Positions 31,520 to 38,020 of a DNA stretch of 38,020 nucleotides are shown here, in pieces (positions within the stretch are counted from its first letter, which is position 1; each line of letters opens with the position of its first letter). This DNA comes from a virus: IMG/VR virus record IMGVR_UViG_3300037882_000224, positions 1 to 38,020 of that record; one strand, given 5' to 3'. The notes under the pieces were generated by a model. That model was not told where the DNA came from and ran no database searches. It saw only the letters and a list, made by a program, of their open reading frames with translations. The position numbers were made by a program, and so were the translations under genes.

Positions 31520-32070
31520 TGGCAGTAAAAAATAGAGCAGATTTAAGCACGTTACTAACAGATAATATAACGGATGCTTTAAATAGACAAAACACAGCCG
31601 CAAAGGTTCGTGAGGTAATACAGGATGTTATTGATAGCTGTTTAAACTCTATTGATGATGCTGCAAGCCCTACAACTGTATATAATACTACGGTATCATT
31701 ATCAAATTTAGAGGTTGCTAATTCAAACGCTACTCCTATTTTATTAGTCGCAAGTGCTGGCTCAGGTAAAGCAATTGTAGTTTTACCAAGCACAACTGTT
31801 ACAAGTGTTTTTGGAACTACTGCATGGGCTACTAACTTAACAATGGCTATTTACACAGATACAGCAACAGATGTTCAGTTGCAATTCCAAACTATATTAA
31901 ATAACACAGCAACACGTACATCAATGGGGTCGGTTCAAGCTGCCACAAGTGCAGCAGATACTCAGATAATTGCAAATAAAGGTATTTACATTCAAACAAA
32001 TACAGGTAACCCAACAACAGGGGATGGAACTGTTACTGTTAATATCCAATATATTATAATTGACTTATAA
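31519..32070 (+). CDS. hypothetical virion protein
   Basis: 183 residues. Helical start (AVKNRADLSTLLTDNITDAL then NRQNTAAKVREVIQDVIDSC), beta-rich and Thr/Ala-rich C-terminal half. Its place before the fibre suggests a baseplate-fibre adaptor. No family recognised. Confidence 0.65.
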   Translation: MAVKNRADLSTLLTDNITDALNRQNTAAKVREVIQDVIDSCLNSIDDAASPTTVYNTTVSLSNLEVANSNATPILLVASAGSGKAIVVLPSTTVTSVFGTTAWATNLTMAIYTDTATDVQLQFQTILNNTATRTSMGSVQAATSAADTQIIANKGIYIQTNTGNPTTGDGTVTVNIQYIIIDL

Positions 32071-32462
32071 TGGCAGTAGAAAAGGTATTACAGGGTACTG
32101 ATGTTTTAATGCGTACTTTCCAAGTAAAGGATAATGCAGGGGTTAATATTGCTATTGCAGATATTGAAGATTATAATATTTATGTGTACTCATTATCTAA
32201 TGGAGTAAAAATACACCACTTTAATTTTAAGAAAACACCAGTAGGAGATGATAATAGTATAGTTGTTGTTGATGCAAATACTATTGGATTTATTGTAAAT
32301 AGAAATTTAACTAAAACTTTAGAGCCTTGTAGATTGTATGCAGAAATTGAGGTTAAGTTAGATGCGAGTGCAAGTTATGTATCTTCATTTATGAATGTAG
32401 GTAATGATGCTTATATTATTTGTGATATAGTGGAGAGTTCAAACCCTTTAGTATTATTATAA
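32070..32462 (+). CDS. hypothetical baseplate/fibre-associated protein
   Basis: 130 residues. KVLQGTDVLMRTFQVKDNAG at the start, then IADIEDYNIYVYSLSNG; this resembles the N-terminal part of BppU-like upper baseplate proteins, but weakly. Beta-rich. Overlaps both neighbours. Confidence 0.6.
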   Translation: MAVEKVLQGTDVLMRTFQVKDNAGVNIAIADIEDYNIYVYSLSNGVKIHHFNFKKTPVGDDNSIVVVDANTIGFIVNRNLTKTLEPCRLYAEIEVKLDASASYVSSFMNVGNDAYIICDIVESSNPLVLL

Positions 32463-32641
32463 TGCAGTTTGTTTTTAGTACACCAAGTGCAGCAACTACA
32501 TTTGTATTTGCTATTTCTAATGTTACATTACCAAGTGGTAGTGCAGGAGGCGATATAGAAATATACTTAGATGGTGTATTAATTGATACACAAACAACAG
32601 CAGATTTTAACACAGAAACAGTAAACGTAGAATGGCTTTAA
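32462..32641 (+). CDS. small hypothetical beta-rich protein
   Basis: 59-residue frame MQFVFSTPSAATTFVFAISN..., beta-rich, filling the space between two virion genes with TAATG-type start overlap and a 10-nt overlap with the fibre gene. Codon use is like neighbouring virion genes. No family recognised. Confidence 0.5.
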   Translation: MQFVFSTPSAATTFVFAISNVTLPSGSAGGDIEIYLDGVLIDTQTTADFNTETVNVEWL

Positions 32642-33912
32642 CATTTAACTTACCAAGTCAAATAGTAGTACAAACGGCAGCACAATGGGCTGTTGATGCA
32701 ACTGTATATTCAAACAAAAGGATATTAGTAACAAGTGATGTTTACTATGGTAGTACAGACCAGCGTAAATTTAAAATAGCAGATGGTACTCAAACGTGGT
32801 CGCAATTAGATTATACTCCTATTGCGCAAACATTGGCAGAGGTTTTAGCTAATGGGAATACAACAGGCGGTGCTATTATCGAATCAGATAATGGCTATTC
32901 AGATGTTAAGCTAAACAATTCAGAGGCTACCTTATCACATTCCAACGGAGTGGATTTTGGACGTGTAGTAAATAACACTACAAAAACGGCTATTGAACAT
33001 ACGGCTTTAATTGAGTTGAATGCAACAGACGTTAAGTTAATGTCTAATAGTTTATCGAGCGATAAGGCAAGTCCAACGGACTATACTAATTTGCAGTTAG
33101 CTGATGGGCAAGCGTCTTTAATTTTTACGAACTCAAACATATCTACTGGAATAACTACCAATCAAACAAAATGCGATATAGCTTATTACAATGGAGGTAG
33201 TGGTACTTATGCTTTTTTCAGAGCAACAGATGCAAATTCATCAATAGAGCATCCTACTTTATTAGAGATTAATAGCCCTACTATAAATTTAGGTAGTGCA
33301 ACTCCAAGTACTATTGTTGAGGTTAATGGTAGTAATAACCTTACCTATGCAGCAAAGGCAACAGGATATAATTTAGCATTAGGTACAACGGCAGGAACGG
33401 TTACTGAGGGCAACGATAGTAGATTAACAAATAGTAGAATACAGACTATCTATACTGATATAACTCCATTTACAAGTGCTACAACAGGAGCGGATGAATT
33501 AGCGCAATCTAAACTAATTGCAGGCGGTACACTAACGACAGGCGATTTTTTTGATGTTTATAATTGGGTTTCTAAAACAGGAACAGCAGGGAATAAAACT
33601 ACTAAAGTATGGATTAATACAAGTGCAACTTTAGCAGGAGCGACTCAGATAGCTCAATTTGAAAATACAACGGCAGCAGGTAGTCAGTTATTCTTTAGAA
33701 CATTTGCAATTAAAAGTAATACGTCAATAAGAAGCATTACAACAGGTACGGCTTTGGCTGCTGGTTTCATTTCAGTAGGTACTTTGGGTGTTGATATAGC
33801 TATACCAACATTAGCAAGCGATGTTTATATTATGATAAGTGTAAGTAGAACAAATGGAGCAGATACACATATTTCTGAGGCATTAAAAATAGTACCACAA
33901 AAAGCAGTATAA
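32632..33912 (+). CDS. tail fibre / receptor-binding protein (Mtd N-terminal-like)
   Basis: 426 residues. The N-terminal VVQTAAQWAVDATVYSNKRI then SDVYYGSTDQRKFKIADGTQ resembles the Mtd_N-type trimer-forming N-terminus of phage tropism determinants. The centre is a repetitive Thr/Asn-rich beta shaft and the C-terminus a compact beta domain (IRSITTGTALAAGFISVGTL). No hypervariable repeat or reverse transcriptase is present in the window. Confidence 0.7.
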   Translation: MALTFNLPSQIVVQTAAQWAVDATVYSNKRILVTSDVYYGSTDQRKFKIADGTQTWSQLDYTPIAQTLAEVLANGNTTGGAIIESDNGYSDVKLNNSEATLSHSNGVDFGRVVNNTTKTAIEHTALIELNATDVKLMSNSLSSDKASPTDYTNLQLADGQASLIFTNSNISTGITTNQTKCDIAYYNGGSGTYAFFRATDANSSIEHPTLLEINSPTINLGSATPSTIVEVNGSNNLTYAAKATGYNLALGTTAGTVTEGNDSRLTNSRIQTIYTDITPFTSATTGADELAQSKLIAGGTLTTGDFFDVYNWVSKTGTAGNKTTKVWINTSATLAGATQIAQFENTTAAGSQLFFRTFAIKSNTSIRSITTGTALAAGFISVGTLGVDIAIPTLASDVYIMISVSRTNGADTHISEALKIVPQKAV

Positions 33913-34064
33913 TGATAACAATAAAAAAGAAGTTTGGCGATAATAATGGAGAGCCATTTTGCGAGCCTGAAAGACAATTAACGACAGAAGAGAAAGCCAC
34001 TGTAACAAGTAATGGAGGCGATGAATTATATTATTATTTCTATCAAGGCGATGAGCCAAAATAA
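33912..34064 (+). CDS. small acidic hypothetical protein
   Basis: 50-residue frame MITIKKKFGDNNGEPFCEPE..., ending ELYYYFYQGDEPK. Starts on the fibre stop (TAATG) and ends 2 nt before the holin-like gene. May be a fibre accessory protein. Not recognised. Confidence 0.55.
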   Translation: MITIKKKFGDNNGEPFCEPERQLTTEEKATVTSNGGDELYYYFYQGDEPK

Positions 34065-34066
34065 TT

Positions 34067-34267
34067 ATGCCTAAATTTATTCAAGACCATCACGATATAT
34101 TCCAAGTATTATTAGCACATTTAGGGGCTATAACGGTAACATTTTTAAATGTAGAAAGTACATTAAAGCTAACAAGTTTAATTTTAGCAATAGGATACAC
34201 TTGTTGGAAGTGGCGAACGGAATATGTTAAAAATAAAAAGAATGGAAAAGATAAGCGAACACATTAG
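34067..34267 (+). CDS. small holin-like membrane protein
   Basis: 66 residues with two hydrophobic segments (about residues 10-26, VLLAHLGAITVTFLNVE; and 30-48, LKLTSLILAIGYTCWKW) and a basic tail (NKKNGKDKRTH). Size, topology and place before the peptidase suggest a holin. The stop overlaps the endolysin start by 26 nt. No direct family signature. Confidence 0.6.
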   Translation: MPKFIQDHHDIFQVLLAHLGAITVTFLNVESTLKLTSLILAIGYTCWKWRTEYVKNKKNGKDKRTH

Positions 34268-34640
34268 TTATAAAGAGGCAACAGCAACAAGTAAGAAATT
34301 ACCAAATATCCCAAGTGATAAAGAACTTGAGGCTATGAAATTAGTCGCTCTATTATGCTTTGAGCCTATGCGTAAATGGTACGGTAAACCATTAAAGGTA
34401 AACTCTTTTTTCCGTTCTAAGGCGGTTAATAAAGCAGTTGGAGGGGCAAGTACAAGCCAGCATACATTTGGAGAGGCGATTGATTTAACAACAGGAAATA
34501 GAGAGGATAATAAAAAGTTATTTGAGTGGGCAAAAGAGAATATAACTTATGACCAGCTTTTAAATGAATATGATTATAGTTGGATTCACATAAGCTACCG
34601 TAGTGGAAAGAATCGTATGCAGGTTTTAGCTATAAGGTAA
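34242..34640 (+). CDS. M15-family peptidase endolysin
   Basis: 132 residues from MEKISEHISYKEATAT (another in-frame ATG at 34224). Zinc ligands H74 and D81 in SQHTFGEAIDL, H116 in WIHISYR, and the upstream VNSFFRSKAVNKAVGGAS mark the M15A/VanY-like D-Ala-D-Ala carboxypeptidase domain. Such small endolysins cleave peptidoglycan stem peptides at lysis. Between two holin-like membrane proteins. Confidence 0.9.
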   Translation: MEKISEHISYKEATATSKKLPNIPSDKELEAMKLVALLCFEPMRKWYGKPLKVNSFFRSKAVNKAVGGASTSQHTFGEAIDLTTGNREDNKKLFEWAKENITYDQLLNEYDYSWIHISYRSGKNRMQVLAIR

Positions 34641-34681
34641 TATACTGAAAGGTATAAAATAAAATAAGGTTATAGCATTAA

Positions 34682-34698
34682 GTTCCCAAAATGGGAAC
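34682..34698. repeat. GTTCCCA-AAA-TGGGAAC hairpin
   Basis: Perfect 7-bp inverted repeat with 3-nt loop in the 125-nt gap after the endolysin. Not followed by a T run, so more likely an operator or RNA hairpin than a terminator. Confidence 0.55.
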
Positions 34699-34716
34699 AG
34701 TTGATTAAAGCAACAT

Positions 34717-34767
34717 ATATGTTAAATATGTTGAAAAAACACGATAAATTTAACACGTTTAACATAT
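34717..34767 (+). promoter_or_regulatory. inverted repeat covering the start codon of a holin-like gene
   Basis: ATATGTTAAA (34717-34726) is perfectly complementary to TTTAACATAT (34758-34767). The right arm includes A and T of the ATG at 34766. Pairing in the mRNA would hide the start codon. Confidence 0.5.
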
Positions 34768-35017
34768 GAAAAAGATAAAAGAAGTACTTAGCGATATTAT
34801 CAACTCTTTTAAAACTGGTAAGGATGGCTTTAGTAGTCGCAAACTTGCAGCTTTTACTGTTATCGTATTGGTTATTATTACTCATATCAAATGGTTTAAC
34901 TCAGATAAATGGGAGTATTTAGGCGAGGTATTGGCTTTTGATTTTACCTTTGTATTAGCTTGTTTAGGATTAACTACATGGCAAGCGGTAAAGGAAAGTA
35001 ATAGTACAAAAGAATAA
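34766..35017 (+). CDS. second holin-like membrane protein
   Basis: 83 residues. Two hydrophobic segments (about residues 30-43, LAAFTVIVLVIITHI; and 56-75, VLAFDFTFVLACLGLTTW) between a basic N-terminus (MKKIKEVLSDIINSF) and a charged tail. Two-helix small membrane proteins after endolysins are often holins or antiholins. Start codon may be hidden in an RNA hairpin. Confidence 0.65.
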   Translation: MKKIKEVLSDIINSFKTGKDGFSSRKLAAFTVIVLVIITHIKWFNSDKWEYLGEVLAFDFTFVLACLGLTTWQAVKESNSTKE

Positions 35018-35018
35018 A

Positions 35019-35049
35019 TTTGATTTCTATTAATTATTTACTATCTTTG
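35019..35049 (+). promoter_or_regulatory. consensus promoter
   Basis: TTTG (35019-35022), exactly 19 nt, TATCTTTG (35042-35049). Drives the metallophosphoesterase gene at 35070 as an early-type unit separate from the lysis genes. Confidence 0.85.
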
Positions 35050-35069
35050 CCTAAACTAAAACTAATTTC

Positions 35070-36158
35070 ATGCCTAAAAAACTTAACTTTGGCGAATCTG
35101 ATAGCTTAAATAGACATCGTTTAACAGTAGATGAGGTTGATTTAATAAAAAACTATCGAATACAAACATCTCTTTTAGAGGCTGAATGTGAGCAGGCTGG
35201 AATAGATAAAACTACAATTAAACATTATTGGTATAAGTCTAAGGTATTTTCAATATTTGCAAAGCCTAACCAAAAGAGCCTATTAGACCTTAAAAACCAA
35301 TTAATGAAGGATATGGCTAAACACAGACCGAAATATCCTACAATCAAAAGAAAACCATTAAAAGATAGCCATTGTTTGGTTATTGACCCTTGTGATATTC
35401 ATATAGGTAAATTAGGAAGCGAATTAGAAACGGGCGAAAAATACAATACAAGTATTGCAATAAAAAGAGTACACGAAGGAGTTGATGGGTTATTAAGAAA
35501 ATCTCAAGGATTTAACTTAGATAAGATTGTTTTAATTATTGGTAATGATATATTACATACCGATAATACAAAGCGAACTACAACAAGCGGAACGCCTCAA
35601 GATACAGATGGAATGTGGTATGATAACTTTTTGTTAGCACGAAGATTATACGTCGATATTATAGAAAAATTAACGGCTGTTGCCGATGTTCATGTAATAC
35701 ACAATCCATCTAACCACGATTTTATGGCTGGCTGGTATTTAGCAGAATCATTACAAAATTGGTTTAGAGTATCAAAGAATATTACTTTTGATATTGATAT
35801 GAAGCATAGAAAGTACTTTGTTTACCACGATAATTTAATAGGTAGTACTCATGGAGATGGTGCTAAAGACTCTGACTTACCTCAGTTAATGTCTATTGAG
35901 TGTAAGCATTGGAGCATGGCAAAGCATAGGTATATCTATACACACCATGTACACCATAAGAATGCAAAAGATAGAATAGGAGTAACAATTGAGAGTTCAC
36001 GTTCTGCAAGCGGTTCGGATGGGTGGCACGATAGAAATGGTTATAAAGGAGTGCCAAAAGCAATTGAGGCTTACTTACACCATCCAAAGCAAGGGCAAAT
36101 CGCACGTTTTACACATATTTTTAATATAATTTCAATTATATTTTTAGCCTTATGGTAG
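35070..36158 (+). CDS. metallophosphoesterase/DNA-repair-like nuclease with HTH N-terminus
   Basis: 362 residues. N-terminal HTH-like region (LTVDEVDLIKNYRIQTSLLE then YWYKSKVFSIF). Phosphoesterase motifs: DPCDIHIGK (metal-binding D and H), IGNDILHTDN, HNPSNHDF, GSTHGDGAK and YTHHVHH. Probable role: Mre11/SbcD-like or calcineurin-like phosphoesterase acting on nucleic acid. Homologous phage proteins, from memory, end at about ...IARFTHIF, so the last residues here (NIISIIFLALW) may be an extension read into the flank of the inserted GIY-YIG gene that overlaps the stop. Confidence 0.8.
   Translation: MPKKLNFGESDSLNRHRLTVDEVDLIKNYRIQTSLLEAECEQAGIDKTTIKHYWYKSKVFSIFAKPNQKSLLDLKNQLMKDMAKHRPKYPTIKRKPLKDSHCLVIDPCDIHIGKLGSELETGEKYNTSIAIKRVHEGVDGLLRKSQGFNLDKIVLIIGNDILHTDNTKRTTTSGTPQDTDGMWYDNFLLARRLYVDIIEKLTAVADVHVIHNPSNHDFMAGWYLAESLQNWFRVSKNITFDIDMKHRKYFVYHDNLIGSTHGDGAKDSDLPQLMSIECKHWSMAKHRYIYTHHVHHKNAKDRIGVTIESSRSASGSDGWHDRNGYKGVPKAIEAYLHHPKQGQIARFTHIFNIISIIFLALW
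36123..36142. repeat. 9-bp inverted repeat before GIY-YIG gene
   Basis: AATATAATT (36123-36131), 2-nt spacer, AATTATATT (36134-36142), 10 nt before the GIY-YIG ATG. May hinder expression of the homing gene from upstream transcripts, like the element at 4587. Confidence 0.55.
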
Positions 36159-36820
36159 GTATATATAAAATAACAAATCCAACTGGTAAAATTTATATAG
36201 GGCAAAGTGTTGATATAGAAAAAAGATTTTATAGGTATAGGATATTAAGTAAAAACATACAACTCCAAGTTATATTATATCGTTCATTTTTAAAGTATGG
36301 AGTAGATAACCATAAGTTTGAAATAATAGAAGAGTGTAATGTAGATTCTTTAAATGAAAAAGAAAGATACTACCAAGATTTATATAACGTAATTAATGGA
36401 AATGGGCTTAATTGCGTATTAACAAAGACAAACAATAAAAGTGGAAAAGTTTGTAGTGAAACATTAATAAGAATGAGTAAAGCTCAGATTGGAAATAATA
36501 ATTGGCTTGGTAGAACTCATAGTCAGGAATCTAAAGATAAGATGTCTGAATCGAAGAAAGGTAAAAGATTTTCTAAAGAAGTTAATCTAAAAAAAGGAAG
36601 AAAAGGTAGGATTAGTAATAGGAAAGGGATTATATCAAAAGATAATCCTAAAAGCGTCAGAGTTGTGCAAATAACGAAAGATGGATTATTTGTAAAGAAT
36701 TGGGATTGTTTGATGGATATTAAAAGAGAATTAAATTATCATATTGGTAATGTTAGTTCGTGTATGAGTGGTAAACTTAATACATACAAAGGTTATAAAT
36801 GGAAACGTCTAATAGATTAA
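36152..36820 (+). CDS. GIY-YIG homing endonuclease with NUMOD3 region
   Basis: 222 residues. VGIYKITNPTGKIYIGQSVD core, then RYYQDLYNVINGNGLN; a basic middle with NUMOD3-like motif (SKAQIGNNNWLGRTHSQESK) and a C-terminal NUMOD1-like helix region (DIKRELNYHIGNVSSCMSGK). Overlaps the phosphoesterase stop by 7 nt. Its first 31 residues share 23 identities with the minus-strand GIY-YIG at 37475-37966. Confidence 0.88.
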   Translation: MVGIYKITNPTGKIYIGQSVDIEKRFYRYRILSKNIQLQVILYRSFLKYGVDNHKFEIIEECNVDSLNEKERYYQDLYNVINGNGLNCVLTKTNNKSGKVCSETLIRMSKAQIGNNNWLGRTHSQESKDKMSESKKGKRFSKEVNLKKGRKGRISNRKGIISKDNPKSVRVVQITKDGLFVKNWDCLMDIKRELNYHIGNVSSCMSGKLNTYKGYKWKRLID

Positions 36821-36825
36821 CTAAC

Positions 36826-37107
36826 ATGGAACTAATAAACGGAATACAGATAGAGGTAACTCAGATACAGATTAAGAAAAACCAGCTATTAGGTAAACGG
36901 TCTATATTTAAGTTTAAGCGACTTATTTTTGTTTCAAGTATATTATCTATTAAACAGGATAACTACATGGTAAATCAAAACTATGCAGACTGTACTACTT
37001 TGGTTTTAGATACTAATGAATGGGTGAAGGTAGCAGAATCGTATGATGATATAAATCCTATCTTTGTTCATTGGTGGAAAGAAGCAACCGAAAAACCTAC
37101 AGAATAG
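36826..37107 (+). CDS. hypothetical protein
   Basis: 93 residues from ATG 36826, 5 nt after the GIY-YIG stop (another in-frame ATG at 36799 lies within it). MELINGIQIEVTQIQIKKNQ then FKRLIFVSSILSIKQDNYM, ending HWWKEATEKPTE. Beta-rich, basic centre. Not recognised; last rightward gene before convergent minus-strand genes. Confidence 0.6.
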   Translation: MELINGIQIEVTQIQIKKNQLLGKRSIFKFKRLIFVSSILSIKQDNYMVNQNYADCTTLVLDTNEWVKVAESYDDINPIFVHWWKEATEKPTE

Positions 37108-37130
37108 TGTTCACTAATCGAAAATTTTAT

Positions 37131-37523
37131 CTAATTCTGAACAGTATTATAAATAAACAATCCACCCAACACTCCACTAATTATTTGCCATAGCGTCTTT
37201 CTTTTTTTCTCAGCTATAACCTTGCCTTGTTCACTCTCATAAGCCTCTCGGTAACTATTAAGCATTCTATCTTGCATAACTGAAAGAGTATTACAGTTGA
37301 ATAATACTAAACTATCATTATTGATAATATTACGCTGGTATGCTATAATACTATCTTGCTCAACTATTGTGCTATCTAACACAGGAGCGTTCGTGTAATC
37401 CCTTAAAAAGCATCTTAATTCATGCTTAGTTATATTTATACTATCCTGAGAATAAACTGAGATAGGGAATAGTATTAAAACGGCAATTTTATACGTTCTT
37501 TTTCTTCTTTTATTTGTTTCCAT
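37131..37523 (-). CDS. exported protein with N-terminal signal and C-terminal membrane segment
   Basis: 130 residues. Basic start METNKRRKRTYK, hydrophobic segment IAVLILFPISVYS followed by Q, typical of a Bacteroidota signal peptide with Gln after the cleavage site. The middle is Ser/Asn-rich and probably helical; residues 108-126 (WQIISGVLGGLFIYNTVQN) are a second hydrophobic stretch. Could be a spanin or envelope protein; no clear family. Overlaps the GIY-YIG-RHH gene end by 49 nt. Confidence 0.65.
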   Translation of the reverse strand: METNKRRKRTYKIAVLILFPISVYSQDSINITKHELRCFLRDYTNAPVLDSTIVEQDSIIAYQRNIINNDSLVLFNCNTLSVMQDRMLNSYREAYESEQGKVIAEKKRKTLWQIISGVLGGLFIYNTVQN

Positions 37524-37966
37524 TCTTTTTGTAATTTTTCTTTTATTGCTTGTCTTATAAATTGGTTTACATTAACATTGTATGATTCTAAAATAGTTAA
37601 ACTATTCATTTGAGATTCAGTAAACCTAATTGTCTTGATTTTAGTTAGTTGCTTAGGATTTGTTTTATCTCTTTTTGATACAATATATCCACCTCCCTTA
37701 TTCATATTTAATCCGTTTTCAGAAAAACTATTATATTCTTTTATATAAAAAATTTCCCTTTCTTTTAAATACTCGTCTGAAAAATCTCCATGCTCTAAAA
37801 TACTAGTAAAATGGTTTTCAAACCCATATACACAAATTGAATCATATAACCTTTTTTGAGTTTTGCAATTTTTAGTTTTATATAAATAAAACCTTTTTTC
37901 AATATCCTTAGATAAACCTATATAAATTTTATTTTCAGGATTTATTATTTTATATATTCCTTTCAT
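37475..37966 (-). CDS. GIY-YIG endonuclease fused to RHH domain
   Basis: 163 residues. N-terminal GIY-YIG core (MKGIYKIINPENKIYIGLSK, conserved Glu in KEREIFYIKEYN). A short linker (YIVSKRDKTNPKQL) leads into a C-terminal RHH domain, residues about 107-163 (KTIRFTESQMNSLTILESYN then VNVNQFIRQAIKEKLQKEWK, ending RIKLPF). The RHH part is 46/56 identical to the stand-alone protein at 9930-10109. The fusion may direct cleavage to a chosen site or be a recombination product. A mobile or chimeric gene. Confidence 0.85.
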   Translation of the reverse strand: MKGIYKIINPENKIYIGLSKDIEKRFYLYKTKNCKTQKRLYDSICVYGFENHFTSILEHGDFSDEYLKEREIFYIKEYNSFSENGLNMNKGGGYIVSKRDKTNPKQLTKIKTIRFTESQMNSLTILESYNVNVNQFIRQAIKEKLQKEWKQIKEEKERIKLPF

Positions 37967-38020
37967 TTTAAGTTAATTATATTGTTTTGGATTACATTTA
38001 TTACTCTTAGCCAGTAGTTA
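37967..38020. other. right edge, no gene seen
   Basis: 54 nt upstream of the leftward GIY-YIG gene. No TANNTTTG on the minus strand. It does not repeat the left end, so terminal redundancy is not visible. Confidence 0.4.

Noticed and set aside
32632-33912. Diversity-generating retroelement target (Mtd-like fibre)
   Set aside because: The N-terminus resembles Mtd, but no reverse transcriptase, template repeat or C-type lectin variable region is visible in the window.

Overview
The window looks like most or all of a phage genome infecting a Bacteroidota (probably Flavobacteriia-like) host. It is AT-rich. Several promoters match the Bacteroidota primary-sigma pattern TTTG-N19/20-TANNTTTG, start codons lack Shine-Dalgarno sequences, and genes are tightly packed with ATGA/TAATG overlaps. 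The virion genes are those of a contractile-tailed (myovirus) phage with Mu-like head genes: DUF935 portal, Mu-F-like head morphogenesis protein, Mu-G-like protein, ClpP-type head protease, sheath, tube, frameshifted tail chaperone, tape measure, hub, spike with an HxH tip, gp25-like wedge and baseplate J. No integrase, tRNA or CRISPR array was seen.

Layout. 40-869 (minus): small leftward genes headed by a short HTH protein. 1019-3102: early small hypothetical genes behind a strong divergent promoter. 3160-8290: recombination and replication (Rad52-like annealing protein, NinB/Orf-like protein, HNH, RusA, helicase-loader-like protein, primase-helicase), interrupted by a NUMOD4-HNH homing endonuclease and by a structured RNA at about 5468-5590. 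8409-11430: accessory genes, including a Gly-Ser/Asp/Tyr hexanucleotide-repeat protein, a ribbon-helix-helix (RHH) protein, an SSB-like protein and a putative small terminase. 11408-19075: large terminase, portal, head completion, baseplate J and a C1q-like fibre. 19076-19866: a regulatory island (terminator, minus-strand candidate ncRNA, minus-strand 54-aa and RHH genes). 19922-33912: protease, capsid, tail, baseplate and fibre genes. 34067-35017: lysis genes. 35070-37966: metallophosphoesterase and two related GIY-YIG genes in opposite orientation. Leftward genes at both ends suggest a circular genome opened inside one leftward operon.

Most interesting point: the palindrome AGTGTTACACT occurs three times at exactly 25 nt from a TANNTTTG -7 box. 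These boxes face the first structural operon (12854), the protease/capsid/tail operon (19874) and a minus-strand candidate pseudoknotted RNA (19467). None of the three has a TTTG -33 element, whereas the early-type promoters do. The middle copy also lies just downstream of the predicted start of transcription of the divergent RHH gene. This suggests a dedicated late-gene regulatory circuit: a palindrome-binding activator replacing the -33 element and possibly repressing its own gene. A second structured RNA, with a three-way junction, an 18-bp basal stem and a 7-bp loop pseudoknot, lies at 5468-5590. Both RNAs and the promoter code are inferred from sequence alone.
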